DNA from: Nitrobacter sp035546855
Lineage (GTDB): Bacteria; Pseudomonadota; Alphaproteobacteria; Rhizobiales; Xanthobacteraceae
DNA length: 64,000 bases
Direction: 5' to 3'
NCBI GenBank assembly: GCA_035546855.1
Contig: DASZVY010000033.1
Location: 62,001-126,000 of the forward strand
Made by a program: the position numbers and the translations under genes. Shown in pieces: positions 19,951 to 28,355 of this stretch (position 1 is the stretch's first letter; each line of letters begins with the position of its first letter). Below the pieces are notes generated by a model that worked only from the letters and a program-made list of their open reading frames with translations, was not told the DNA's origin and did not search any database.

Positions 19951-20553
19951 TCAATACACGCCGGGAATGATCCGCTTGGTTTCCTGCATGTAGCGGCGAT
20001 AATCGTCGCCGAAGGTGTCGATCAGCATCCGCTCCTCGAAGCGCACACGCGCGAAGAACAATACCGCCACCGCCACGAGACCGCTGAAAGCTGCGACGAC
20101 GTTGGGCAACAGACAGACTTGCGCCGCGGCCCAGAGCCAGAACGAGGCGTACATCGGGTGGCGGATACTCCGATAGACGCCGTTGCGGACCACCTGATGG
20201 CCTTCGCGCACCTCGAGCGCCGCCGACCATTGCCGGCCGAGATCCTTGTGCGAGCGGCGGAACAGCCAGAGGCCGGCGGCAAACAACAGTGCGCCCAGCA
20301 GAACGACGACGTAACCGGGAGTGTAGGCGAGCGCTCGCGGCCATCCGGTTGCAAGGTTCAGCACCGGGATCGCAAACAGCCCAAGGAATGCAACGGCCAG
20401 CAGGCAACGTTCGCGCCAGGTCCCGTCACGCCGGAGCGTGGCGGTGCGCCGCGCCCGCCGCGCGTAGGGATAGCGGATGATGAACCATGCAATGAGGCCC
20501 ACCACCCAGATCGCTTGTCCCAAAGCGGTCGAAGACACGGTCGTCGAGAACAT
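19951..20553 (-). CDS. Isoprenylcysteine carboxyl methyltransferase-like membrane protein
   Basis: A membrane protein of 200 residues with hydrophobic segments at about 10-26, 50-68, 76-96, 133-150 and 155-168. It carries the SAM-binding ICMT-type motif GVYRSIRHPMYAS, followed by RFEERMLIDTFGDDYRRY and the C-terminal TKRIIPGVY. The family methylates lipid-like substrates in the membrane; the substrate is unknown. It starts 12 bp after the membrane hydrolase gene on the same strand and is probably co-transcribed with it. It is only distantly similar to the protein at 5080-5733. Confidence 0.78.
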   Translation of the reverse strand: MFSTTVSSTALGQAIWVVGLIAWFIIRYPYARRARRTATLRRDGTWRERCLLAVAFLGLFAIPVLNLATGWPRALAYTPGYVVVLLGALLFAAGLWLFRRSHKDLGRQWSAALEVREGHQVVRNGVYRSIRHPMYASFWLWAAAQVCLLPNVVAAFSGLVAVAVLFFARVRFEERMLIDTFGDDYRRYMQETKRIIPGVY

Positions 20554-20565
20554 GAGGCGCCGCGC

Positions 20566-21819
20566 CTATGCCGCATCGACGGTGACGGCCGCCGGTTTGT
20601 CACTTGCCGCCGCCGCGGAACTGGCATCCCGCGGCAGCACCGAACCGTCCTGCGCAAAACGATCGACGCCGCCGCGCGGCGCCGTAATCTCGTCGAACGG
20701 CAGCGGGCCGCAGACGATAAGGCAATAGTCGTAGTCGGCGCGCACGCTGTTCCCCATCAGGAACTTGTAGTGCATCAGCATGAAGTTGAAGCGGTGACGA
20801 CGAAAAGCTTCCCTGTCCATCATGGTGTGCATCTGGACGCGGCGGATGTTCGGCCGCCCATCGGAGCGGTCGCGGCCGACGCGCTTCAATGTCACCGGAT
20901 CAAAGCGGTAGAAGCTGATGGCGTCATCGCGGGCGTGATACTCGGTCCACCGGATGTCCTGCTCGCCGGCGACGGCGCGCGTCGCCTCACGAATGCGCCC
21001 ACCGGCCGAATGCAGCGCGAATTTCGGAATGGTCGCGCCCACCGTGAGAACGCACAGCGGCGCGCCGCGGCGAGCCAGCTCCGGATCGCGCTTTAGCGCC
21101 CGCGCCACCGAATCCATCACCAGCGCAGCGCCGAGGCAATGGCCGATGATGACGATCTCATCGACATCGGCATTGCGGACCCTGTCGAGAATCCGTTCCG
21201 CGAACTGATCGACCCTCGCATCCATGCGCGGCCGTTCGCCGTAAACGAACTCGCGCGAAAAAATCCAGTCGTCGAACACGTGGTTGATCGGCCGCCGCCA
21301 GCCATACAGGTGCAACAGGCCAGCCATCACGCCCACCGCAACGGCAGCGATCAGCAGACCCGCGGCAATGCCCGTCAGCCCCGTCAGCCGGGCCAGACCG
21401 TATCCGAGGGCTGCGCCGCAGGCGATGAACAGCGCGACGTAGAGATAGGGAAACAGAAAGAAGCCGGCATATTTCCAGCTCGAATAGATGAAGCGGAACA
21501 AGGTCCCGGTGACGATGAAATCGTAAAGCGTGACGAACCCCTGAGCGAGGCGCGACCACATGCTCCGCGTGTGATCCTCGAGGATCAGGTCGTCCCAGCG
21601 CAGCATTTCGTAGGTCGTGCTAGTCTTCCAGTTGGGACCGGACGCTTCCAGCTCCCAGGATGCGCTCACGGGCGTCGCCTCGATTCCGCTCGCGATTCCG
21701 GCCCTGCCGCCCCAGGTGCGCTGGAACGTCGACAGCGACCGCTCGACCCGGCGAAGCTGCTGTTCCGGCGTAATAGGGTCGTATCCGCCGATATGGAAAA
21801 CGTGCCGACGCGCGATCAT
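20566..21819 (-). CDS. Membrane-anchored alpha/beta-hydrolase-like protein with a Cys in the nucleophile elbow
   Basis: About 417 residues from ATG 21819 (MIARRHVFHIGGYDP), with GGTGG about 9 bases upstream. A hydrophilic region of about 115 residues is followed by two hydrophobic segments (about 118-139 and 149-170). A soluble domain then contains DEIVIIGHCLGAALV, a hydrolase nucleophile elbow G-H-C-L-G with C228 where serine is usual. Asp and His that could complete a triad occur later (HARDDAISFYRFDP, RRHRFNFMLMHYK). The last 40 residues are Ala/Pro-rich. I do not recognise a named family. A lipase, esterase or acyltransferase acting at the inner membrane is inferred. It is followed by the ICMT-like gene and is divergent from another hydrolase. 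Confidence 0.7.
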   Translation of the reverse strand: MIARRHVFHIGGYDPITPEQQLRRVERSLSTFQRTWGGRAGIASGIEATPVSASWELEASGPNWKTSTTYEMLRWDDLILEDHTRSMWSRLAQGFVTLYDFIVTGTLFRFIYSSWKYAGFFLFPYLYVALFIACGAALGYGLARLTGLTGIAAGLLIAAVAVGVMAGLLHLYGWRRPINHVFDDWIFSREFVYGERPRMDARVDQFAERILDRVRNADVDEIVIIGHCLGAALVMDSVARALKRDPELARRGAPLCVLTVGATIPKFALHSAGGRIREATRAVAGEQDIRWTEYHARDDAISFYRFDPVTLKRVGRDRSDGRPNIRRVQMHTMMDREAFRRHRFNFMLMHYKFLMGNSVRADYDYCLIVCGPLPFDEITAPRGGVDRFAQDGSVLPRDASSAAAASDKPAAVTVDAA

Positions 21820-21989
21820 GCGATCTCGCCACCTTGCTTTCACTGCCGCATTGAGTGTTCGGGCCACGCAGGCGCCCGGCTATCCAAGAACGCGCAAGAT
21901 AGCCCAAAATCGGCCTGTGGGGTCAAGTTCTTGGTCGAGTCCGACATGTGACGTTTCAACCACAACACACAGGATTTATCGGCGCGCAA

Positions 21990-22020
21990 TTGACGGGCGA
22001 ACGCGAAGACGAAATATACT
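21990..22020 (+). promoter_or_regulatory. Possible sigma-70-type promoter for the secreted hydrolase
   Basis: TTGACG at 21990-21995 and TATACT at 22015-22020 resemble -35 and -10 boxes and lie 33 bases before the ATG at 22053. The 19-base spacer is longer than ideal, so this is tentative. Confidence 0.3.
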
Positions 22021-22052
22021 GCAACAGTCGCCATTTGCACCGGAATCCATTG

Positions 22053-22727
22053 ATGCCGACATCCTTTCTTCCTTCAAGACGCCGTCTGCAAACGGCGATC
22101 ATGGGTCTTGCCCTGCTTCTCTCCGGCGCCGTCTTGACGAGTTCCGCCCATGCGCAGACGGCCGCGCCGCACCGCCCCGGCCACGTCTATCTGATGCGGG
22201 GGTTGTTCAACGTCTTTTCGCTCGGGATGGATGAACTGGCCGCGAAGCTGGAAGCCGTCGGCGTCAGCGCAGAGGCAATATCCTATACGTCGTGGTCTTC
22301 GCTGGGCGACAGTCTCATCGCCAGATACCGCGCCGGCGATCACCAGCCCATCATCCTGATGGGACACTCATACGGCGCGGATACGACGATCTCTCTGGCA
22401 CGCAAGCTGAACGACGCCAAGGTTCCGGTCGCGCTGATCGTGAACTTCGACCCGACGGCCCCGGCCCCGGTGCCGCCGAACGTTCGCCGCATCATCAATT
22501 TCTACGTCCCCACCGCCTGGGGCCGCCCCGTCGAGGGCGGCAAGCGGTTTCGCGGCAAACTCAGCAACGTGAACGAGAGCGGCGAATATAACCATTTCGT
22601 CATCGACAAGGCGGACGCGCTCCACCGCAAGGCGATCGCGGCAGTGCTTCAAGCCGTTGGCGGCAGCAGCCACCGCGTCAGGCGGCCAGCGAAACCCGAC
22701 CGCATCTCTGCGGCGCATCCGCAATAA
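22053..22727 (+). CDS. Secreted alpha/beta hydrolase (thioesterase/lipase-like)
   Basis: A protein of 224 residues from ATG 22053. The signal peptide is MPTSFLPSRRRLQTAIMGLA followed by a hydrophobic stretch and AHA at about 36. The mature part has a nucleophile elbow MGHSYGADTT, an acid candidate in VNFDPTAPAP and a His candidate in GEYNHFVIDKAD, giving a plausible Ser-Asp-His triad. The C-terminus is a short basic tail. The export signal puts it in the periplasm or outside. The substrate is unknown. It is transcribed divergently from the Cys-type hydrolase gene across about 230 bp. In-frame codons upstream of 22053 look non-coding. Confidence 0.72.
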   Translation: MPTSFLPSRRRLQTAIMGLALLLSGAVLTSSAHAQTAAPHRPGHVYLMRGLFNVFSLGMDELAAKLEAVGVSAEAISYTSWSSLGDSLIARYRAGDHQPIILMGHSYGADTTISLARKLNDAKVPVALIVNFDPTAPAPVPPNVRRIINFYVPTAWGRPVEGGKRFRGKLSNVNESGEYNHFVIDKADALHRKAIAAVLQAVGGSSHRVRRPAKPDRISAAHPQ

Positions 22728-23027
22728 GAGACTGTTTGAGGCATCCACTCGCTCGTTCCCCGGATGCTGCGGCAGCGCCGAAAGCGCGTTCACGCGCGTC
22801 TTCGACCCGCCATGGCGATGCGCTGCTGATCCGGGGTTTTTGCGATGTTGACCGCAACGATCCCGGATCTGCGCAGCGTCACGACGTGCCGCAGCGCGCC
22901 CGGGACACCCCAAAAGCAAACTTTTCAAGCAGTCTCCAAGGCAGCCCAAAATCATCGGATCGGGCACGGCCGGCACGCAAAGCCTCGCAAGCCGGCCGTT
23001 GCTTTTGGGGCATTTCGCCGTCGAGGC
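22728..23027. repeat. 300-bp intergenic region with nested inverted repeat
   Basis: This is the space between two convergent genes. It holds two nested perfect inverted repeats. The outer arms are CCCCAAAAGCAA at 22908-22919 and TTGCTTTTGGGG at 23000-23011. The inner arms are ACGGCCGGC at 22966-22974 and GCCGGCCGT at 22992-23000, with a 17-base loop. The inner hairpin could act as a bidirectional terminator for the hydrolase and the MDR gene. The outer arms are too far apart for a simple terminator. The remainder (22728-22907) shows no convincing gene. Confidence 0.6.
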
Positions 23028-24167
23028 TCAATTGCCCTTGCTCGGATTGATCAGAAATTTCTCCCCGGTCGCGCGCCTGGCGTAGGCCGCAACGGTCGCA
23101 GGCTGCAACGCCTCCTGCAGCGACACCACCCGCGTATAGTGGCTCGCGAACGTGGTTTTCAGTTCATCGAGAACACGCTGCCGCAACCGTGCGCCATCGG
23201 CGGCACCGATCTTCATCAGGAACGGAAACAGCAGCCAGCCGCCGACGCCCCAGGCCATGCCGAAGGCGCGCTCGAGCACGATCGGTCCGGGGTCGAGGCT
23301 GCCATAGACATAGACCTGCTTGTGGACGCTGGAGCCATAGCGGCTGTAAACCTTGGCGTTCCTGTTGGCGGCGATTTCCATGCACGTCAGAATCTGGCCC
23401 GCGAGCCTGCCGCCACCGATGGCGTCGAAGGCGATCGTCGCGCCGGTCTCGGCCAGCGCGGCGGTCAGGTCATCCATGAACGTCGGCGACGTGGAATCGA
23501 CGATATGTTTCGCGCCGATCTTGCGCAGGATGTCGGCCTGCTCGGCGCTACGCACGATGTTGACGAGCGCGACGCCATCCTTGATGCAGATCTTGTTCAG
23601 CATCTGGCCGAGGTTCGACGCGGCGGCGGTGTGCACCAGCGCCTTGTGCCCCTCGCGCTTCATGGTCTCGACCATGCCGAGCGATGTCAGCGGATTGACG
23701 AAGCAGGATGCGCCGTCCGCCGCCGTCGCGCCGGCCGGCAGCACCAGGCAGTCCCGCACCTTCATGGTGCGATACTCCGCATACATGGCGCCACCGATCA
23801 TGGCGACGGTGCTGCCGAGCAACGCCTGCGCTTCGCTTGATGATCCAGCCTTGACCACCGTACCCGCGCCCTCGTTGCCGACCGGCATCGACTCGTCGAG
23901 TCGGGCGGCCATGGCCTTCATCGCGGCTTCCGGGACTTTCGCCGTCAGCACGGGTTGGGTCGGCGTGCCCGACACCGTCATTGTCTTCAGATCGGCCGGC
24001 CCAAGCAGCAGACCAAGATCGGACGGGTTGATCGGCGTCGCCTCAACGCGCACCACCACCTCGTCGGCCGCGGGCTCGGGGACCGCAACGCGCTCCAGCG
24101 AGACGACAAGTTCTCCAGTCGCCTTGATGAGAGAGCGAAGCTGAAGTCCCGTGGTGTGTTCGGTCAT
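23028..24167 (-). CDS. Zinc-type alcohol dehydrogenase-like (MDR superfamily) oxidoreductase
   Basis: A protein of 379 residues with the MDR fold. The N-terminal GroES-like domain includes VVVRVEATPINPSDLG and the MPVGNEGAGTVVKAG turn. The Rossmann domain includes ALVHTAAASNLGQMLNKI in place of the usual GxGxxG, and then IAFDAIGGGRLAGQIL. The structural and catalytic zinc cysteines of true alcohol dehydrogenases are not evident, so it is more like the quinone oxidoreductase/enoyl reductase branch. The substrate is unknown. Start ATG 24167 has AGGGGG about 6 bases upstream. It lies 86 bp after the OYE-type gene on the same strand, so the two reductases may form a unit. Confidence 0.85.
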   Translation of the reverse strand: MTEHTTGLQLRSLIKATGELVVSLERVAVPEPAADEVVVRVEATPINPSDLGLLLGPADLKTMTVSGTPTQPVLTAKVPEAAMKAMAARLDESMPVGNEGAGTVVKAGSSSEAQALLGSTVAMIGGAMYAEYRTMKVRDCLVLPAGATAADGASCFVNPLTSLGMVETMKREGHKALVHTAAASNLGQMLNKICIKDGVALVNIVRSAEQADILRKIGAKHIVDSTSPTFMDDLTAALAETGATIAFDAIGGGRLAGQILTCMEIAANRNAKVYSRYGSSVHKQVYVYGSLDPGPIVLERAFGMAWGVGGWLLFPFLMKIGAADGARLRQRVLDELKTTFASHYTRVVSLQEALQPATVAAYARRATGEKFLINPSKGN

Positions 24168-24253
24168 GCGTCCCCCTGATGATTTTGATCTGCGTTCGAT
24201 CGGACGATGCCGCCTATTTGGCGATCGTCGTCAAATCGACAAGTCCCGTCGTC

Positions 24254-25423
24254 CTAATCCGGTCGTGCAAGTCCGGCCATCCATGTCGATGGCTTGCCTT
24301 CGAAGGCGGATTTCGCCCGCTTGCCGAGCCAGTAGGAATACTGCGACGGCACCAGTGCGAAGTCGGGATCGGCGCCGAGCTTTTGCGCGGCGTCCATCGG
24401 CCAGTTCGGATTGTAGAGAATCTCGCGCGCGAGCGCGACGAGATCGGCGCGGCCGTTCTGCAGGATCGCTTCGGCCTGATCGGCATGCACGATGTGCCCG
24501 ACCGCCATGGTCATGATCCCGGCCTCGGCGCGAATCTTCTCCGCATAGGGCACTTGGTAACCGTAATGTTTTGCTCGCGCGCTGTCGTTCGGCGAGTAAG
24601 CCAATGTCCCGCCCGACGAACAGTCGATCACATCTATTCCAACGTCCTTCAGGACACGCGACAGCCGCACGCTCTCCTCCGGCCCGAAACCGGCATCGTC
24701 CTCGCAGGACAGCCGCATGAACACCGGCTTGTCCGCCGGAATTGCGGCGCGCACCGCCTCCGCGACCTCGATCGCAAACCGCATCCGGTTCTTCTCGGAG
24801 CCGCCATACTCGTCGGTGCGGACATTGGCCAGCGGCGACAGGAACTGATGGATCAGGTAGCCGTGCGCGGCGTGGATTTCGACCATGTCGAAGCCGGCGC
24901 GGTCGGCGCGGGCCGCCGCCTCGCCCCACTTCAGCGCGAGGTCGCGCACCTCGTTGTGCGACAGCGCGCGCGGTATCGGGGATTTTTCCGAATGCGGCAC
25001 GGCGCTCGGCGCCACCAATTCCCAGCCGTCCCAATCGTAGACGCCGGGCTCGTCGCCTTTTAGCGGCTTGCCGCCTTCCCATGGACGCGACAGCCGCGCC
25101 TTGCGGCCGGAGTGTCCGAGCTGGATGCCGGCCCGCGCACCATGGGCTTTGATGAAGTCGACGCATCGCGCCAGCGGCGGAATGAAATCGTCGTGCCACA
25201 GACCGACGTCGCCCACGGTGCCGCAGCCGTTGCGCGCGACCTTGGTCGACTCCATGATGACAAGCCCGGCCCCGCCCTGCGCGAACTTCCCCGCATTGAC
25301 GAGATGCCAGTCATTGGCAAACCCTTCGACCGCCGAATACTGATGCATCGGCGCAACGACGACGCGGTTCTTCAGGTGAAGCGACCTGATGTCGAGCGGT
25401 GAAAACAACATCGGTTGCGTCAT
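24254..25423 (-). CDS. NADH:flavin oxidoreductase / Old Yellow Enzyme family
   Basis: A 389-residue FMN-dependent TIM-barrel reductase. Motifs include LKNRVVVAPMHQYSA near the N-terminus, IQLGHSGRKA and the proton-donor/ligand segment EIHAAHGYLIHQFLSPLAN. NVRTDEYGGS and VALAREILYNPNWP follow near the C-terminus. It fits the YqjM-type (thermophilic-like) ene-reductase class, which reduces activated alkenes. The start ATG has GGGAGAGGACG directly upstream. It is followed by the MDR oxidoreductase on the same strand and preceded by eno. The physiological substrate is unknown. Confidence 0.9.
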   Translation of the reverse strand: MTQPMLFSPLDIRSLHLKNRVVVAPMHQYSAVEGFANDWHLVNAGKFAQGGAGLVIMESTKVARNGCGTVGDVGLWHDDFIPPLARCVDFIKAHGARAGIQLGHSGRKARLSRPWEGGKPLKGDEPGVYDWDGWELVAPSAVPHSEKSPIPRALSHNEVRDLALKWGEAAARADRAGFDMVEIHAAHGYLIHQFLSPLANVRTDEYGGSEKNRMRFAIEVAEAVRAAIPADKPVFMRLSCEDDAGFGPEESVRLSRVLKDVGIDVIDCSSGGTLAYSPNDSARAKHYGYQVPYAEKIRAEAGIMTMAVGHIVHADQAEAILQNGRADLVALAREILYNPNWPMDAAQKLGADPDFALVPSQYSYWLGKRAKSAFEGKPSTWMAGLARPD

Positions 25424-25486
25424 CGTCCTCTCCCGCCCGATCGTTCATCGCCCCGACGCGATGTCATCACGCCACGTTAACGCCGC

Positions 25487-26770
25487 TCAGGCCAGCGCCT
25501 TCAGCGCCGCCCGGCCGGCATACTTCGCCTGCGTGCCGAGCTGCTGCTCGATGCGCAGCAACTGGTTGTATTTCGAGGTGCGGTCCGCACGCGCCAGCGA
25601 TCCCGTCTTGATCTGGCCGCAGTTGGTCGCGACCGCGAGATCGGCAATGGTGGAGTCCTCAGTCTCGCCGGAGCGATGTGACATGACAGCCGTGTAGCCC
25701 GCCTTGTAGGCCATCTCGACGGCGGCGAGCGTCTCGGTCAGCGTGCCGATCTGGTTGACCTTGATCAGGATCGAGTTGGCGCGGCCGTTTTTGATGCCGT
25801 CCGCCAGCCGCGTCACGTTGGTGACGAACAGATCGTCGCCAACGAGCTGACACTTCTTGCCGATCAGGTCGGTAATCGCCTTCCAGCCCTCCATGTCATC
25901 TTCAGCCATGCCATCCTCGATCGATACGATGGGATAGCGTTCGGCCAGATCAGCGAGATACTTCGCTTGCTCTACCGGACTGAGGCTCCTGCCCTCCGAT
26001 TCGTAGACATATTTTCCGTTCTTGAAGAATTCCGTGGAAGCCGGATCGAGCGCCAGCATGACGTCACCGCCGGGCTTGTAGCCGGCCTTGGCGATCGCGC
26101 CCATCACGAAGTCGAGCGCGGCATCCGCCGACGGCAGGTTCGGCGCGAAGCCGCCTTCGTCGCCGACATTGGTGTTGTGGCCGGCCTTCTTCAACTCGGC
26201 CTTCAGGGTGTGGAAGATTTCCGAGCCGCAGCGCAGAGCGTCCGCGAACGTTTTGGCTCCGACCGGCATGATCATGAATTCCTGGAATTCGATCGGATTG
26301 TCGGCATGCACGCCGCCATTGATGATGTTCATCATCGGCACCGGCAGGGTTCGCGCCGAGGTGCCGCCGACATACCGATACAGCGGCATGTCCAGCGATT
26401 CAGCCGCGGCCTTGGCGACGGCGAGCGAAACGCCGAGGATGGCGTTGGCGCCGAGGCGCTTCTTGTTCGCCGTGCCATCGAGCGCGATCAGCGTCTCGTC
26501 GATCTGCACCTGCTGCTCGGCATCCATGCCGCCGAGGGCGTCGAAGATTTCGCCGTTGACGGCATCGACGGCCTTCCGCACGCCCTTGCCGAGATAGCGG
26601 CTTTTGTCGCCGTCCCTCAATTCAACCGCCTCATGGGCGCCGGTGGAGGCCCCCGAGGGAACCGCCGCGCGGCCCATGGCGCCGTCTTCCAGCACCACAT
26701 CGACCTCGACGGTGGGATTGCCGCGGCTGTCGAGAATTTCGCGGCCGATGATGTCGACGATGGCGGTCAT
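25487..26770 (-). CDS. eno: Enolase
   Basis: A 427-residue glycolytic enzyme interconverting 2-phosphoglycerate and phosphoenolpyruvate. It shows GREILDSRGNPTVEVDV at the N-terminus, the Mg-binding VSIEDGMAEDD, the enolase signature LIKVNQIGTLTET, and the C-terminal SHRSGETEDSTIADLAVAT with GQIKTGSLARADRTSKYNQL. It is full length, with no oddities. The 63-bp gap to the OYE gene and the same orientation allow read-through into the accessory block. In relatives ftsB lies just downstream of eno. Confidence 0.98.
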   Translation of the reverse strand: MTAIVDIIGREILDSRGNPTVEVDVVLEDGAMGRAAVPSGASTGAHEAVELRDGDKSRYLGKGVRKAVDAVNGEIFDALGGMDAEQQVQIDETLIALDGTANKKRLGANAILGVSLAVAKAAAESLDMPLYRYVGGTSARTLPVPMMNIINGGVHADNPIEFQEFMIMPVGAKTFADALRCGSEIFHTLKAELKKAGHNTNVGDEGGFAPNLPSADAALDFVMGAIAKAGYKPGGDVMLALDPASTEFFKNGKYVYESEGRSLSPVEQAKYLADLAERYPIVSIEDGMAEDDMEGWKAITDLIGKKCQLVGDDLFVTNVTRLADGIKNGRANSILIKVNQIGTLTETLAAVEMAYKAGYTAVMSHRSGETEDSTIADLAVATNCGQIKTGSLARADRTSKYNQLLRIEQQLGTQAKYAGRAALKALA

Positions 26771-26907
26771 GAGAACCTCTTGGATGGGAGACAGGAATTG
26801 GCGGTGCTTCTACCCCAATGCTTCCGGCTGGAAAAGGCCGCGCGAATGTGTCTGCCACGTGACGCCCGCTCCGGGATTGGCTATCTAATCCGCCAACGGA
26901 GACCGTC

Positions 26908-27408
26908 ATGGCCAAAAAGCCCGCTGCTTCACCCAAGTCATTATCCAAGGCGTCATCCAAGTCGGGGAGACTGCAACTCGGCCATGCCGTCAAATGGCCG
27001 GCTTCACCCGAAGCCGCCAAACTCGATCGCGTGCCCAATCCGCAGAGGGACACCAACTATGTGGCGCGATTCACCGCGCCGGAGTTCACGTCCCTGTGCC
27101 CGGTGACAGGCCAGCCGGACTTCGCGCATCTGGTGATCGACTACGTCCCGGGAGCGTGGCTGCTGGAATCGAAATCGCTCAAACTTTATCTCGCGAGTTT
27201 CCGCAACCACGGCGCGTTCCATGAGGACTGCACCGTCGCGATCGGCAAGCGGATCGCCGCCGAGATCAAACCGAAGTGGCTGCGCATCGGCGGCTACTGG
27301 TACCCGCGCGGCGGCATTCCGATCGACGTGTTCTGGCAGACCGGTCGGCTGCCCAAAGGCATGTGGATTCCGGACCAGGGCGTTGCGCCCTATCGCGGGC
27401 GCGGCTGA
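26908..27408 (+). CDS. queF: NADPH-dependent 7-cyano-7-deazaguanine reductase
   Basis: A 166-residue type I (short) QueF that reduces preQ0 to preQ1 in queuosine synthesis. It shows the catalytic C64 in SLCPVTGQPDF with D71, the NADPH/substrate motif LLESKSLKLY at about 85-94, and H105-E106 in FHEDCT. A Lys/Ser-rich tail of about 20 residues precedes the core. Start ATG 26908 has GGAG about 6 bases upstream. It stands alone on the plus strand between eno and kdsA. The other queuosine genes are not in the window, and no preQ1 riboswitch was recognised. Confidence 0.94.
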   Translation: MAKKPAASPKSLSKASSKSGRLQLGHAVKWPASPEAAKLDRVPNPQRDTNYVARFTAPEFTSLCPVTGQPDFAHLVIDYVPGAWLLESKSLKLYLASFRNHGAFHEDCTVAIGKRIAAEIKPKWLRIGGYWYPRGGIPIDVFWQTGRLPKGMWIPDQGVAPYRGRG

Positions 27409-27445
27409 ACGCGATGACTGTCAGATATCGCCAGCGGCGCTCCAG

Positions 27446-28309
27446 TTATCCCTGGCGCGCCGGATCGGCCGTTTTCGTCAGTGCATCGAACGCCATCAGA
27501 GTTCGCATCAGCGGCTCGAACTCGCGCAGCGGCACCATGTTCGGGCCATCCGACGGCGCGCGGTCCGGATCGGGATGGGTCTCGATGAAGACGCCGGCGA
27601 CGCCGACCGCGACGGCGGCGCGCGCCAGGACCGGGACGAATTCGCGCTCGCCGCCCGACGACGTTCCCATGCCGCCGGGCTGTTGCACCGAATGGGTGGC
27701 GTCGAAAATGACGGGCGCGCCGGTGGTCCGCGCCAGGATCGGCAGCGCCCGCATGTCGGAGACCAGCGTGTTGTAGCCGAACGACGCGCCGCGCTCGGTG
27801 ACCAGCACGCTGCGGTTGCCGCCGCTGACGATCTTGGCAACGACGTTCGCCATGTCCCATGGCGCGAGGAACTGGCCCTTCTTGACGTTGACGACCTTTC
27901 CGGTCGCGGCCGCGGCCAGCAGCAGATCGGTCTGCCGGCACAGGAACGCCGGGATTTGCAGCACATCGACCGCCTGCGCGACGTCGGCGCATTGAGCCGG
28001 TTCATGCACGTCGGTGAGCACGGGCAATCCGAGCGAGGATCGAATCTCCGCGAACACCGGCAGCGCCTGCGCGAGCCCGACGCCACGCGCGGCCGTGGCG
28101 CTGGTGCGGTTGGCCTTGTCGAACGACGTCTTGAAAACGAGGCCGATGCCGAGCCGCGTCGAAATCTCCTTCAGTGCGGACGCGACCTCGAGCGCATGCG
28201 CGCGGCTCTCAAGCTGGCAAGGACCGGCGATCACGGCGAGCGGCAGATCGTTGCCGAACCGGACGGAGCCGGCGGTGACGGTCGACGCGGCTGATGATGT
28301 TTCGCTCAA
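27446..28309 (-). CDS. kdsA: 2-dehydro-3-deoxyphosphooctonate aldolase (Kdo-8-phosphate synthase)
   Basis: A 287-residue TIM-barrel enzyme condensing phosphoenolpyruvate with arabinose 5-phosphate, an early step of Kdo and lipopolysaccharide synthesis. Motifs are AVIAGPCQLES, VFKTSFDKANRTS, TDVHEPAQC, LCRQTDLLLAAAATGK, NVKKGQFLAPWDM, FDATHSVQQPGG and ETHPDPDRAPSDGPNM. The start is TTG at 28309, supported by AAAGGA 5 bases upstream; no ATG gives a full-length protein. It is on the same strand as eno but separated from it by the opposing queF gene. It supplies Kdo to the lipid A pathway whose genes lie at 51-55 kb. Confidence 0.96.
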   Translation of the reverse strand: MSETSSAASTVTAGSVRFGNDLPLAVIAGPCQLESRAHALEVASALKEISTRLGIGLVFKTSFDKANRTSATAARGVGLAQALPVFAEIRSSLGLPVLTDVHEPAQCADVAQAVDVLQIPAFLCRQTDLLLAAAATGKVVNVKKGQFLAPWDMANVVAKIVSGGNRSVLVTERGASFGYNTLVSDMRALPILARTTGAPVIFDATHSVQQPGGMGTSSGGEREFVPVLARAAVAVGVAGVFIETHPDPDRAPSDGPNMVPLREFEPLMRTLMAFDALTKTADPARQG

Positions 28310-28355
28310 GGTCTATCCTTTTGTTGTCCGACCATGCCGGGACGCGATCCCGGGA

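Noticed and set aside
26771..26907. Search for a preQ1 riboswitch before queF
   Set aside because: No preQ1-type pseudoknot sequence was recognised; the gap is short and shared with the eno promoter.
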